Positions 24,301 to 35,786 of a stretch of DNA of 64,000 bases are shown one piece after another. Source of the DNA: Linanthus parryae. Its lineage: Eukaryota > Streptophyta > Magnoliopsida > Ericales > Polemoniaceae. The translations under genes were made by a program, and so were the position numbers. Position 1 is the first letter of the stretch; each line of letters begins with the position of its first letter. Location of the stretch: NCBI GenBank assembly GCA_023055425.1, contig JALGPY010000002.1, positions 137,201,927 through 137,265,926 on the forward strand, in the 5' to 3' direction. A model generated the notes under the pieces. It ran no database searches, was not told the origin of the DNA, and saw nothing but the letters and a program-made list of their open reading frames with translations.

Positions 24301-24640
24301 TTCAAACCTTTCATGTCTAGCTCCCTCTTTTGAAAGAGCTTCTTTCAATGTATGATCATATCATACTTCTCCATGTTTCTCTTCTTGCTTCCAAAGCTCA
24401 GAGTTCATGGCGGCTAACATGAGGCAAGTCACATCCAAAGAACTATTCTTTGATGTCCTTTCCATTAGGTTTTAGTGTGTTTTGGTAGTTGGTAGGAAGA
24501 GAACTTTATGTTCTACGGTGTTCAACAATTTCTCTTTTATTTGAGAACATTTCTCAATTTTATACCAGTCTAGGAAATAGATTGAGTCGCGTTTTTATTT
24601 GTTTAATGCCATGGGTATTCAACATAATAGGATTATGCAA
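21333..24640 (-). pseudogene. Scrambled gag-pol remnants of copia E
   Basis: Read on the - strand from right to left: gag scraps (24290-24480), protease region (about 23450-23960), integrase pieces (the frame at 22872-23090 contains FGVSKRRFRT and LPVYFWGYVLI), reverse-transcriptase pieces (about 21900-22560) and RNase H pieces (about 21350-21750). They match copia I in order but are full of indels and stops. No frame exceeds about 95 codons. A stretch near 24155-24260 looks like a second, degraded copy of leader sequence inside gag. Nothing here can make protein. Confidence 0.82.
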
Positions 24641-24649
24641 AGTCTGTGA

Positions 24650-26289
24650 CGTTTAACTATATTCAACAAGGATTTAAATTGTCAAATATAGCTCCCACTA
24701 TTTTACTACGGATTAATAACCCTCAAGATATTAATGCGGAAAATATCCTCATATTTTCTAGTGGGCCAAGATCCATGTTTCATCTCCTTATGAGCTTGCT
24801 TTGGCAAGTCACCCATAATTTGACTACTTTAGGTAGGAACAATTCCAATTGCATCCCATATGCAACTCTTGGTTCAATTGGGCAAATAACTCCTTATTTA
24901 TCCATCCTTATGGATAATCCCAATTGATTGCCTCTAGGTTTCTTAATCATATTAATAGCCCAGTTGTGTTCAACCTCTTATTTAAACAATTGCACATTGT
25001 TACGTGCCATCGCATTCCATCATTATGAACCAAGTCGCCATGCTTTGGCACGCACGAACTTGATAAATAATGATGATCATGAGTGTTTAAATAACGAGAA
25101 GGCAAGAACACAATATTTGAATTTTGAGGGATTTTGAATTCAATTTTAATTGTTTTGTTGATCAAAATCAACTAATCTATCTATTTGAGTTTGGGCACAA
25201 CTCCAAATAATAGATCCGGGTTGTCTAATTATCTTATTATCCTAATTGCATGCATCATCCATACACCAACCACACAATAATAAGACAATAAAATAAACAA
25301 CCACAAAACAAAAATTAAACGTGATGTGGATATGGCCTTTTCTAGACTAAGATAATTCCAAGCCAATGGAATTATCTATGAACCCTAAAAGCAAACACAT
25401 CTCCATGCGTCTTGATCTTTTGGTCCATCCTTCGTAGTCTTGTGGAATCCTCCATGCTCCATGTTCCATCTTTTGTGGCTCCTTCTGGCTTTGGGCTTCT
25501 TTTCTTCAATCTTGGCTAACAATCTACTTTATCTAGCACTAGCTAACTTCTATACTAAATAAAATAAATCTCACAAGTTGAGAAAAAAATGGCACGCAGG
25601 CCATAAAACCCTAATTAATTATTACAATTAATTGATCAGCTCGCAGGCCGTAAACCAAACCACAAAAATTAAACATCCACATCAAACCACATCCTAAGGC
25701 CATATCCAATCACCATGCGAATTGCACATAAACAGTTAAAATCCAATTTTAACGTGCTTGGTCAATTTTAATTGATTTTAGGATGTTCTAGGGTTAAAAC
25801 GGTCCATGGGCCCAATAATCCAATTTCCCGGGCCCAAAAAGATGAACCACAAGGCCCTAGGGCCGGCCCGGCCCCTAGCCCACGCGGCTAGGCCGCGGCT
25901 AGGGCTGCCCCGGCCCCTAGGGCGGCCTTGCTTGGGCGGCAAGCAAGGAGGGGCGGTCCCCTAGGGGGGGCGAACCTCCTTTGGGAGTTGTTTCCAAAAC
26001 AACTCCCTTGCTTGGTGCCCAAGTTTGGTTGTTTCCTTGTATGGAAAGAACTCCTTCTTCCCCAAGGATGCCCAAACCCTAGATCTAAGATCCTAAAATT
26101 TCTCAAACTCACCAATTCATGCATCCAATGCAAAAATTGGATCTTGTTATGATTAATTATTGACAAATTGCATCCCATGCTTGATTTGTCTTGTTTTACG
26201 CGATAAACAATCAATTTAAGGTGTAAAACAACTAAAAACGTAACACATAAACCACGTTTATGCTCTACGACCTGTGGCTCTGATACCAC
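24650..26289 (-). other. Leader and primer binding site of copia E
   Basis: The leader matches copia I at 63125-64000 nearly base for base over long stretches, in contrast to the ruined coding region. A GC-rich patch lies at 25860-25990. The primer site is TGGTATCAGAGCC on the - strand (26288 to 26276), a perfect initiator-Met site, one base from the LTR. Confidence 0.85.
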
Positions 26290-27853
26290 TGTAGGGTTTT
26301 GATTCATGGATTGCACAACGGAAGCATAAACAAACATAAAACCATGCAAAACCCTCCAAGGATCACAAGTCAAGAGACATAATGATGGTAAGGGTTAGAA
26401 ATCATAGACACACCTTTGGGTTCTCCTTGATGACTTCGAACGCGAATAGTGTCACGTCTCTACGGTTGATCCACGCCTAGAGGTGAGATCTAGACCCTCC
26501 AAATCCATTGTGCTAGCTAGGAAGAATGGAGGAGGAAGAAGGAATCGCCAACAATGGAGTGCCAAGAGGTGGGGCGGCTCCCTTTTGGCCGACGGGTAGG
26601 GGGGCGGCGGTCCCAAGGGGTTTCGGCCCTCTATGGGACTTGCTCTCTCCTTGCTTTGTTCTCTCCTACTCTATCATATAGATGGGTGGGTGTGTAGAGA
26701 GAAAAATAAGCTAGGAGTGTTCTTTATATAGTCCAACAACTCCTTGTCCTACTACATAAAGAACCCCTCATAATCCTACTCAAGTTCGGATTAGTCCCTT
26801 TTGCAAAAATAGTCCTTATCATGTCAATACATGGATTAGTTCTATTTTGCAAATTAATCCTAATCATGTCCCTACATGAATTAGGCCACCTTGGCAAATC
26901 CTAATCATGTCTATACATGGATTAGTCCAACTTGCATATTAGTCCTACTAAGTTAGCAAGTTGTTGCGATTTGATCCTTCTAATTAATTAATCATGTTAA
27001 TTAATTATTTCCCAAGTCTAGTTCACCCCTATATGGCGTGTGACCCCATAGGTTCTATTTAGTTGGTAGTAACAATTTACTAATATGGAGCGGCCTCTAG
27101 CAAGACATCCATTCTAGCCAACAAATAGAATAGTCATCATGACAAACCTTGTGCAAGTAATTGTCTCATCCCTTTGTCACAATATCCGGATTGGACACGA
27201 GACATACAAGTCACACTCGTATATCCAATCCATAGTTTCTCGATCCTGGGAATAGCCTTATTCGTGCAAATAACATCAATATCCTATATTGATTTATTTG
27301 AGTCTGGCCAGACATTTTATAAGCACTATCCCTCGAGTGGCCTAGGATATTTACTCCCGTTATGTGGGAGGGACAAATTCTATCTACGTCCACTACGATC
27401 TCTAAGCTTGCTTCTTATTGTATCCAGTACACGCCTTTATAACTACCCAGTTACGGTGTAGCGTTTAACGCTACCAAGATCACAATAATCCACAACTAGA
27501 ATATCTAGTGACTTCAAGTCTAAGGATGACAATACCATTGCACCGCGAGAAGCGCTTGTGACTTAACATAACATGAATGTAGCCTTCTCGGAGATGGGTC
27601 AATCCAGTATGCCATTACTCCTAATGCATACCCATGTGTTGGATCATGATATCTCCATATCAATCCAACCCCATACTAGTCTATAGATGATTGTCCCATT
27701 AATCATTATAATTGACTAGGGATATTTAAGAATATAACAATTATATTCTAAGGACTTCATTCATGTTAACATATCTCCATATCGATAACATAATGAATCG
27801 TAAATCCATAAATGTCACAATTAATTGATTGCCTCTAGGGCACAATTCCAACA
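26290..27853 (-). repeat. 5' LTR of copia E
   Basis: It is 1564 bp, the same length as the left LTR, with the two visible differences near 26783 and 26995. It starts TGTAGGG and ends ATTCCAACA on the + strand. As the promoter-bearing LTR it has TATATAAAG on the - strand at about 26722-26730. Confidence 0.95.
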
Positions 27854-27858
27854 TGACC

Positions 27859-28575
27859 GTCACTGAATACTACAAAAAGTTTACTGAGTTTTCCAGGTTT
27901 GCCGGGGATCTCGTACCGACGGAGGCGAGGAAGGTGCGACGGTTTGTGGCAGGGCTAAGCTACGGGATAAAGATGGTAGTGGCCGCTCTAGAATTTAAAA
28001 CGGTGCACGAAGCCTTTGATAAAGCCAGTTACATAGGACATATCAAGGAGTCGCACTGGGCGAGCCAAAAGAGGAAGCATGAAGGAAAAGACAAGGTGGA
28101 AAGAGGCATGAAGGAGGAGGTGAGGATAAATTCAGCAAGAAATCCGGCAATGCAAAGACCGAGGAGGAGGATCCCTAGTAGCTGGACCAAAGTCTGGGGG
28201 CGATCATCTGCGGAGGTTAGAAGGTACTACTGCAAGAGATGTGGCTAGGATCATCCATGGGTCGACTGTGAAGGAAGGCGTGTGAAATGTTTTAATTGTG
28301 GGAAGTTGGGGCATCGAAGCTTTGAATGTTGATCCAAAATAGCTGAAGGAACTGGGGGTAACTCCACACAGTTTAATCAACCTAAGAGGGGCTTTGGAGG
28401 ATAGAGAAATCGGGCAGGAACAGTCGCTCAGAGCAGTGTCAACCAGGGGAAAGGTGTTTCGATGAGGACAGAGGCGGGGAAAGCAGTGTCCTATAAGGAC
28501 GGGGCAATCAACTACATAGCTACCATAAGGTAAGGGGCAGAGCCAGATGTTCATGAGACTGCTGGGACCAAGGGT
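27859..28575 (+). pseudogene. Gypsy A gag, C-terminal part with zinc knuckles
   Basis: It resumes the gag frame with EYYKKFTEFSRFAGDLVP and KVRRFVAGLSYGIK (open 27829-28248), typical of gypsy gag. Two zinc-knuckle motifs follow: CKRCG-stop-DHPWVDC and CFNCGKLGHRSFEC, so an in-frame TAG lies inside the first. Further stops occur at 28330, 28404 and 28531. The basic, Gly-rich linker after the knuckles leads to the protease. Decay here postdates the gypsy A insertion. Confidence 0.87.
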
Positions 28576-28870
28576 GAGGGAGGAGGAGGTCAGATTCACA
28601 TTTTGAGTCGAGCTCAAGCTGATGCTGCTGGCAATATCGTAACGGGTACGCTTCTCATCAACCATCATCCAATTACTGTTCTCTATGATTCCGGTGCATT
28701 ACACTCCTTTATATTTTCTGCAATAGCAGATGGATTAGGATTGCAACCTGAAATCATGGAACCTGTTGCTATTAAATTGCATAAATGGACAAGTAGTAAC
28801 TTGTAATCGTATCTACCGAGGAATTAAAATCATGATTCAGGGTCAGGGGTTTCCCTAAAACTTAATTCTC
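28576..28870 (+). pseudogene. Gypsy A aspartic protease (broken)
   Basis: The frame is open at 28603-28806 with TGTLLINHHPITVLYDSGALHSFI; the catalytic triplet is Asp-Ser-Gly, as in plant gypsy elements. The frame ends at a TAA after SSNL, before the C-terminal half of the domain. Confidence 0.82.
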
Positions 28871-29040
28871 TTCAACCTAGGGGAATATAGAAGTAATCCT
28901 AGGTAGGGAAGGACAGTGACCTTCTAGGCCAATCCTAGTGAGAGTCGTATTCATCTAGTTTCGGCGCTGTCCATTTGGAAGGACGTTAGGAAGGGACACC
29001 AAGCTTATCTATGTGAGGTAAAGGAAGTTAAGGAGAAAGA

Positions 29041-29793
29041 CTGGGAGGATATCTCAGTAGTAAGGGAGTTCCCTGACGTATTTCCGAAGGAGTTACTGGG
29101 CATGCCACCCCTTAGAGAAGTAGAATTCAGGATTGACCTAGTACCCGGGAGTGGACCTATTGCTAAGGCCCCTTACTGCATGGCACCTGCAGAGTTAAAG
29201 GTACTGAAGGCTCAAGTAGACGAATTACTACATAAGGGCTACATTCGACCTAGTACCTCTCCATGGGATGCACCGGTCCTTTTTATTAAGAAGAAGGATG
29301 GAACCCTGAGACTGTGCATTGATTATCGACAGTTGAATGAGGTAACAGTAAAGAAAAAGTATCCTCTACCGAGAATAGACAACTTGTTTGATCAGCTTCA
29401 AGGGGAACGCACTTTCTCAAAGATAGACTTGAGATTTGGGTACCACCATCTATGAGTGGCAGAAGAGGACATACCGAAGACAGCTTTCTCGACACGATAT
29501 GGGCACTATGAGTTTATCGTCATGCCTTTCAGTCTGACGAATGCACCGGCCGCATTCATGGAATTGATGAATAGCGTAAGGAGACCTTATTTGGATAAGT
29601 TTGTGGTTGTCTTTATTGATTATATAATGATTTATTTGAAGGATAAGCCAAGTCATGAGGAGCATCTGCGAACTACTCTGGAGGCGCTGAGACAGAAACA
29701 GCTGTATGGTAAGCTTTCCAATTATGCGTTATGGTCGGAGAGTGTGCAATTCCTAGGACACGTAATTTTTAAGGAAGGAGGGTATCTTTTTTA
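29041..29793 (+). pseudogene. Gypsy A reverse transcriptase (broken, active site changed)
   Basis: The first part (29102-29455) keeps [40 protein letters not shown] and [13 protein letters not shown] (Leu-Arg where the family has Leu-Arg-Ser). A stop follows, then the frame continues at 29456-29794 with [18 protein letters not shown] and the active-site region VFIDYIMIY, where Tyr replaces the second Asp of the usual Ile-Asp-Asp. That change would abolish polymerase activity even without the stops. Confidence 0.9.
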
Positions 29794-30432
29794 AAGGAAT
29801 GGACCACACCTAAGAGTGTAGCGGACATCCAGAGCTTCTTGGGTTTGGCAGGGTACTACAGGCGGTTTGTGAAGGATTTCTCCAAGATAGCACGTCCTCT
29901 TACCAACTTAATCAGGAAAACGACTAAATGGTACTGGGAAAACAAGTTTGAGTCGGCATTTCAGGCTTTAAAGGGTAAGATGGTTCCTGCCCCAGTCCTT
30001 ACCCTGCCCGAAGGAACCGAAGGGTTTGAAGTATTCAGTAATGTATCCAAGTTAGGTTTAGGGTAAGTACTGATGCAACATGGAAGGGTCATTGCGTACG
30101 CATCTCGTCTGCTGAAACCCTATGAAGAGAACTATCCCACACATGATCTAGAATTAGAGGCAATCGTGTTTGCGTTAAAAATTTGGAGGCATTACCTCTA
30201 CGGGGTGTCTTTTAAAATCTTTACGGTTCATAAAAGCTTGAAGATCATCTGTACGCAGAAGGAGCTCAATAATAGACAACGACAGTGGTTATAGTTTGTC
30301 AAGGATTATGATCCACAAATTCAGTACCATGAAGGGAAAGCCAACATAGTAGCAGATGTCCTCAGCCGGAAGAAAGAGCATTCACTTAATGCCACGTGGG
30401 TACTATCCAATCCTTTATTCAAGGAGATCGTT
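29794..30432 (+). pseudogene. Gypsy A RNase H (broken)
   Basis: It begins with LAGYYRRFVKDFSKIARPL (connection region). RNase H then shows FSNVSKLGLG where the family has an Asp-Ala-Ser motif, so a catalytic Asp is Asn. Next come [37 protein letters not shown] and FTVHKSLK (Val for Asp). A TAG lies after LGLG and another after RQRQWL. It ends near the Leu-Ser-Arg-Lys motif at 30361-30372. Confidence 0.87.
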
Positions 30433-31515
30433 GATTTTTGATTGGAAATTTTTCTGCCGAGGACAGTAGGCGGTTGTATTGACAGCTTAATAGCTACACC
30501 GACTTTGTTAGAGGAAATCACGGAGCATCAGGTCACCGACCTAGAAACACGAACTATAATAGATAAATTGGGAACTGAGAAGGGTAAGGATTTCCAAAAT
30601 TCTGAGGATGGGATAGTCAGGTTCCGTGAAAGAGTGTGTGTGCCTGGAGGAGGTGGGAGACTAAGAGAGAAGATCCTGAGGGAGGGTCATCAAGCGCCCT
30701 ATACTATGCACCATGGTGGGGATAAGTCGTACGAAGACCTAAGAAAACAGTATTGGTGGGTAGGAATGAAGAGAGACGTGGCCGAGTACGTCTCAACGTG
30801 CCTAACATGTCAAAAGGTGAAAGATGAACATCAAAGACTAGGGGGACTTGTCCAACCATGGGAGATACTGGAATGGAAGTGGGATTGGATATCTATGGAT
30901 TTCATGACAGCATTGCCAGTTACTAAAAAAGGATTTAACCAAATCTGGGTGATTGTGGATCGTTTGACTAAGTCTGCCAGATTCATACCGATGAAGGATA
31001 CCTGGAGCATGGAAAGGCGGGGTCAAGCCAATTTAGATAATGTGGTTAGGTAACATGGGGTGCCTCGGTCGATTGTTTTGGACCGTGATCCGAACTTTCT
31101 ATCGCACTTCTAGCAGGCGTTACAAGCAGCTTTGGGTACACAGCTATGTTATAGCACAGCGTTCCACCCGTCCACAGATGGGAAAACGGAAAGGACCATT
31201 CAGACCGTAGAGGATATGCTAAGGGCCAGTACTTTGGAGTATTAGGGGTCCAGGGCAGACAAGCTGACGCTTATTGAATTTGCCTACAACAACAGCTACC
31301 ATGCTAGCATTAAAATGGTGTTGTATGAGGCACTTTATGGGAGGAAATGTCGCTCACCTTTGTGTAGGGATGATGTATACGAAACATTTCTCTTAGGACC
31401 CCAACTGATCGAGGAAACTGAGAATCAGGTTCGACTGATAAGAAACCTGCTGAAAGTTCCCCGAGACCGCCTGAAATCTTAAGCGGATAAGAGGATAAGG
31501 CCATTAGAATTTCAG
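30433..31515 (+). pseudogene. Gypsy A integrase (broken)
   Basis: It is open at 30442-31053 with the zinc-binding region (MHHGGDKSYEDLRKQYWW, CLTCQKVK) and the first core motif WISMDFMTALPVTKKG. After stops, LDRDPNFLSHF and the catalytic Glu region DGKTERTIQ remain in the same general order (31060-31200), followed by FAYNNSYHASIKM. At least three stops interrupt it (about 31051, 31111, 31243). Confidence 0.87.
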
Positions 31516-31935
31516 GTGGGTGACCAAGTCTTCCTCAAATTATCACATGTCAACAGTGTTATGCGGTTCAATAAGAAGGGAAAACTAGGGCCTAATTTTA
31601 TTGGACCGTATCCGGTGGTTGAGCGAATCGGTAAGGTAGCGTATCGTTTGGACCTACCCTCTTCGGTGGGGAGAGTTCACGACGTGTTTCACGTTTCTCA
31701 ACTTAAGCCGTATATTCCGGATACTACGCATGTGTTGGATCCGGAACCACTGGACTTGAGCACGGATTTTACGTTTGAGGTCCGACCGGTAAAGATACTA
31801 GACCACAAGACCAGAGACACTAGAACTAAGAAAGTTAAGTTAGTGAAGGTGTTATGGGTTAATCAGGCGACCGAAGAAGCGACTTGGGAGGAAGAGGACT
31901 TCATGCGAGAGAAATACCCACACTTGTACCAGTGA
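31516..31935 (+). pseudogene. Gypsy A integrase tail with chromodomain
   Basis: It is open for 139 codons. The GPY/F-like region reads GKLGPNFIGPYPVVERIGKV, followed by VHDVFHVSQLKPYIPD. The last 50 residues look like the chromodomain of chromoviruses: VKLVKVLWVNQATEEATWEE then a Met-Arg-Glu-Lys-Tyr-Pro end. In chromoviruses this module directs insertion to modified chromatin; here it is the main reason for calling gypsy A a Tekay/Del-like element. Confidence 0.85.
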
Positions 31936-32010
31936 AATATAATTTTCAGTAGGGCAGCGTTTTATTTTGACTTAATGTATCCTTGGGTCTTCGGTGACGA
32001 AGACTCTTGT

Positions 32011-32022
32011 AAGGGGGAAGGA
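32011..32022 (+). other. Polypurine tract of gypsy A
   Basis: AAGGGGGAAGGA lies just before the point where the 3' LTR should begin. Copia F is inserted exactly at this junction: its target duplication GATGT (32021-32025 and 41484-41488) includes the last two bases of the tract and the first three of the LTR. Confidence 0.85.
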
Positions 32023-32025
32023 TGT

Positions 32026-33213
32026 TGAAGGGGTGTACAGTAGGTAGAAATGCAAGATCACTACTCTAGAAGGGGGGGGGGGTTGAATAGAGTATGCAGA
32101 CTTTTGCTAAACTTTTCAAGAGTAGTGGTTTCAAAAGACTTGTAAAGAGATTCAAGGACTTGAAATGAGTTTCAAGCCCTAAAACAGTTAGAGTACACAG
32201 AAGAATAAGTCTATTACAAGGCCTTGAAATGAGTTTCAAACCCTTGAAATGAAACTCTTTTGAATGTTTTAAAAGTTCTAAGTTTGTAACAGAAAAGTAA
32301 ATGCAAGAGACACAAGATATATAGAGTTCAGTCCACTTGGACCTACGTATGTACCTCACGGATCTTCTTCCTGTACGATTTTCAACTAAATTCTTATTAA
32401 TCAACAGCTTGTGGTTCTCACTAACCTATCTAGTACCTACTCTAGCTATCTGATTAACGAAGAATTCTCTATTGTTCACCTTGAACAATCATTGAGAATG
32501 TAAACAGAAGTAGTATAAGAATTATATACAAATAAAGTTCAGAGATGAAGAACACATGGAGTGATACTGCAGTGAGAATGCAGTGTTCTTCAAATGCTTG
32601 GATTGGGAATGAATGATCTGCTTCTTTGTTCCTTGACAATCCCTGAGTGTATTTTCAGTGTCTCTAGCTTTTGCCCGTTTTTGTTTCTCTCAAAAGCTTC
32701 AAACTGAGCTCCTTATATACAACTCATTTGATCTGCAAATCTGTAAGATTTTAAGCAACAAACTTTCCTATTTTGTAGGCAACAACTTTGACTTCTCTAA
32801 CAGTCTTCTCCCACGGATTTCTCAGTATCTTCAGAAATAATTATCTGATCTTGTCCATAATCAAGTTGAGAAGTTGTTACAATCATTAGATTGATTGAAG
32901 AATCAAATCAACCCAGAATTTCCTTCCCTGCAAAACTCAGGTTAGGAAATAAATCTTGCATAATAGGAAATAAATTTTCCCTGCAAAACTGAGTCAATCA
33001 GATGGATTAAATATTTTTAAACATGTCAAAATAATTTGTCTTTCATCATCAAGTAATAATAGATCAAGCACATGGGTTTAGGAGTTCAAACAGAATTAGA
33101 AACTCCCCCTAAGTTCATGCATAAGTCTCAGTCATTTTCAAGGCTTTGAAAGCTGTTTCAAGGCCTTGAAATAGACTAGCTATTTCAAGTATTGAACCTG
33201 CATTGAACTTACA
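32026..33213 (-). repeat. 3' LTR of copia F
   Basis: It is 1188 bp. On the + strand it starts TGAAGGGGTG and ends GAACTTACA. Relative to the right LTR it lacks about 45 bases after position 32406. It contains a G run (about 32069-32081), a TATA-like sequence (TATATAAG on the - strand, near 32712-32719) and several copies of the paired palindrome, the clearest being 33136-33151 and 33156-33171. Confidence 0.92.
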
Positions 33214-33225
33214 CTCTCCCCCTTG
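33214..33225 (-). other. Polypurine tract of copia F
   Basis: On the element strand it reads CAAGGGGGAGAG directly before the LTR start TGTAAGTTC. Confidence 0.88.
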
Positions 33226-33622
33226 ATGGAAGACAAAACCATAGTCTTCCAGTCTGTTTGATACTGTTATTCTGCAACAAATACTCATTAGCACATAGCA
33301 GAATTAATCATATAAAGTCAACACATGATGTCCAAAAGATCCAACTTATTAAATTGAAATAAGTAACATCAAAGTTTTCAGATAATCCTAACTGACCAAA
33401 GCCAGGTCACCTAAACAGCAAAAACTCAATAAAAACCAAAAATTTCTCCCCCTTTTTGACTTTCATCAAAAAAGAATGAGAATATGTTGGATCAGTGTTT
33501 TGAAAAACTTTAAAAAAGAATTTTTTTTGAAGAGATAAATTTTTAAGGCTTTGGAAGAGAGTTCAAGGCCTTGAAAACTTAGAAGAAAGAGTAGGCAAGA
33601 ATTAAGGGGTAGGGTCTTCATC
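33226..33622 (-). other. 3' untranslated stretch of copia F after ORF3
   Basis: No gene is apparent. It includes one palindrome pair, of which the second member (TTCAAGGCCTTGAAA, 33562-33576) is intact. Confidence 0.6.
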
Positions 33623-34727
33623 TCATTGCTTCTCTGCATCATCTGACGGACTTTCTTCTTCATCATCCTGTTCTTTTTCTTGTTGAGCCACATCATCACC
33701 TTTTTCACCTTCTCCCTCAAACAAATTAGCAGCAGTCACAATCTCTGGCACATTGGGCTTCTCAGGTTTCTTCTTCTTGAGGTCTATGAGCAGTGCACCT
33801 GAGTCTGGGCTATCTTCTTCTTGATCTTAATCCATTTGTTCAACATCCACCTGTTTGCCTTTACCTTTGACCCGAGTAGTCTTATCTGGAGTTGAATGCT
33901 CACTGGATAGATCCTTTGCTGATTCTGCCTTTTTGGTAAAAAGAACTCTTCTTTTGCTAGTTTCAGGGCTTCACTCTTAGGAGGGTAGTTACTGGTGTCA
34001 TATCTCTTAGGAAAACCTAGAACATTTGCAAACTCAGCATGATCTAGTTCCATGTCAATGCTAGCAACCTTAGTCTGAATCACCAGATTTGCAGACTTTT
34101 TGAGTTGTTTCATGTTCAGGTAAAAGAACCTGGTGAGTCTAGGGTAAGCCAACTCTGGAGGATTTAGAATAAACCAAAGAGAGCTTTTGTTCAATATTTT
34201 GATGCATTCCAGATTCATACCATGTAACATAGACATACTAACCAGACTACAGAAAGAAACTGGTGTAGAATCAAATCCATCAAGCCACTGACCTCAAGCA
34301 ACATTAGTAATGAACCAAGTACTATCAGGGGCTGATTTCTTACCATTGGATTCTTCTTCTCAGAATAGATCTGCAGTGCCTTTTCTATGTTCTCATCTGG
34401 TTCATTCTCTGTAACCTTTCCTTTCCTTTACCCTTGTCTACTTTGCTAGCCTTCTTCTTTGCCTTTTTTGGGCTACCAATTTCAATACCCTTCTGTTTTT
34501 CTTGTGCAGCCTCCACTGCCTTCTTCTTTTTCTTTCTAGACATTGGGGTCTCATCCTTCTTTGCCTTCTTTTTGGGAGGAGGAGCTATGTCTTCTGCAGT
34601 AGGGTTTTTGAACTGGAATCCCCACTAATGGTCTGAACCTCTTCCACAGTGGTCTTCTTTTCTTCTCTATTGCAGCCTTTGAACCACCAGCCATCTTGAT
34701 TTTGTCTGAGGCTCTTGTGGTGCTCAT
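33623..34727 (-). pseudogene. Copia F third ORF downstream of pol (broken), function unknown
   Basis: It starts near 34727 (MSTTRASDKIKMAGG). After a frameshift comes a Lys-rich basic stretch (KKKAKKDETPMSRKKKKKAV) resembling a nuclear-localisation-like region. Further frameshifts lead to the longest open piece (34236-33784), with MSMLHGMNLECIKILNK, LAYPRLTRFFYLNMKQLKK and ASIDMELDHAEFANVLGF. It ends in an acidic tail (EQDDEEESPSDD) and a TGA at 33625-33623. SIRE-type elements often carry an ORF here, sometimes called env-like; the middle part looks more like the plant-specific domain seen in retrotransposon-associated hypothetical proteins. I see no signal peptide or membrane span, so an envelope role is not supported. 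Confidence 0.65.
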
Positions 34728-35168
34728 TAGGGTTTGGAGAGGAATAGAGAGGTTGGATATATACGAAGGAGATTAAGAAAAAGGAGATAAATAGAAGATA
34801 TTTTCAGTTTAAAAAGGAAACTAAATATTTTCTCTGATCTTTGAAGATCTTGATAAATCAAAAAGATTCAAAGTTGTGTGTGCCGTTGGAAATAAAAGAT
34901 ATAATAATATTTTGGCTGAAAAGGAGTTTTTTCGAAATAGAGGGGAAACATTGAGCAATTATCTACAAAGATAACACCCAACGCTGAAAGATCCAGAACT
35001 ATTGACAATTTAACATGCAATCTTATTTTCAAGGCTTTGGAAAGGGTGTCAAGGCCTTGAAAAGCTGTATCATGTAAAGAACACATACTCAAAGCTTTGA
35101 AAGAATTTTCGATGCTTTGAAAATCAGTTCAAAACTTTGAAACACATAAAACTTACCTGATTCTCCCA
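34728..35168 (-). other. Spacer between RNase H and ORF3 of copia F
   Basis: It is non-coding and contains three to five palindrome members: 35027-35043, 35048-35063, and degraded ones at about 35090-35142. Nothing else is recognised. Confidence 0.6.
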
Positions 35169-35762
35169 CTAAACCAAAGCTTCCTTATTTTGCATGCCTA
35201 ATCCCCATCTTAAGGCTGAGAACTTTTCATCTGGTAGTGGTTTAGTGAAGATATCTGCAAATTTCATGTTAGTAGAAACAAATTCAAGAACAATATCACC
35301 TTTCTCTGCGTGATCTCTGATGAAGTGATGTCTAACATCAATGTGCTTTGTTCTTGAATGCTGAACTGGATTCTCTGTAATTGATATTGCATTTGTGTTG
35401 TCACATTTGATAGGTATATCTCTGAAATTAAATTCAAGATCTCTCATTTGTTGTGCTATCCATAGCACTTGAGAACAGCAAGCTCCAGCTGCTATGTATT
35501 CAGCTTCAGCTGTTGATAGTGCAACTGAGTTTTGCTTCTTTGAATGCCAGCTGATTAAAGATGATCCAAGAAATTGACAGTACCCTGATTTACTCTGTCT
35601 ATCAACTTTATATCCTGCAAAATCAGCATATAAATATCCACGCAAAGAGAAGTTAGAATGTTTAGAATACCAAAGACCTAAGTCTTTGGTACCATTGAGA
35701 TATCTAAAAATTCTTTTAACTGCAGTCAAGTGTGATTCTTTAGGATCAGCTTGAACATGCAC
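35169..35762 (-). pseudogene. Copia F RNase H
   Basis: It is open for 197 codons and ends at the normal family C-terminus (MQNKEALV). Landmarks: VKRIFRYLNGTKDLGLWY, GYLYADFAGYKVDRQS (the usual Asp-Ala-Asp reads Ala-Asp-Phe, with the first Asp replaced by Tyr), STAEAEYIAAGACCSQ, KCDNTNAISITENPV, SRTKHIDVRHHFIRDH and FADIFTKPLPDEKF. It is nearly complete but separated by a frameshift from the reverse transcriptase. Confidence 0.9.
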
Positions 35763-35786
35763 ACACTGAACATGTTATCTGATCTA

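Larger units (their letters stand above)
19754..27853 (-). mobile_element. Copia E: recent, non-autonomous copia element without coding capacity
   Basis: It is 8100 bp, flanked by perfect TGACC duplications (19749-19753 and 27854-27858). Two 1564-bp LTRs differ at only two positions that I could find. It has an intact initiator-Met primer site next to the right LTR and a purine tract next to the left one, so transcription runs on the - strand. The interior of about 5 kb holds only scrambled remnants of gag and pol and no ORF of useful length. Its leader (24650-26275) is very close to that of copia I. It is best explained as a non-autonomous derivative copied by proteins from a related element. 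Confidence 0.9.

Noticed and set aside
34434..34628. Phe/Ala-rich + strand frame resembling a membrane protein
   Set aside because: It is the reverse complement of the Lys-rich segment of ORF3 in copia F.
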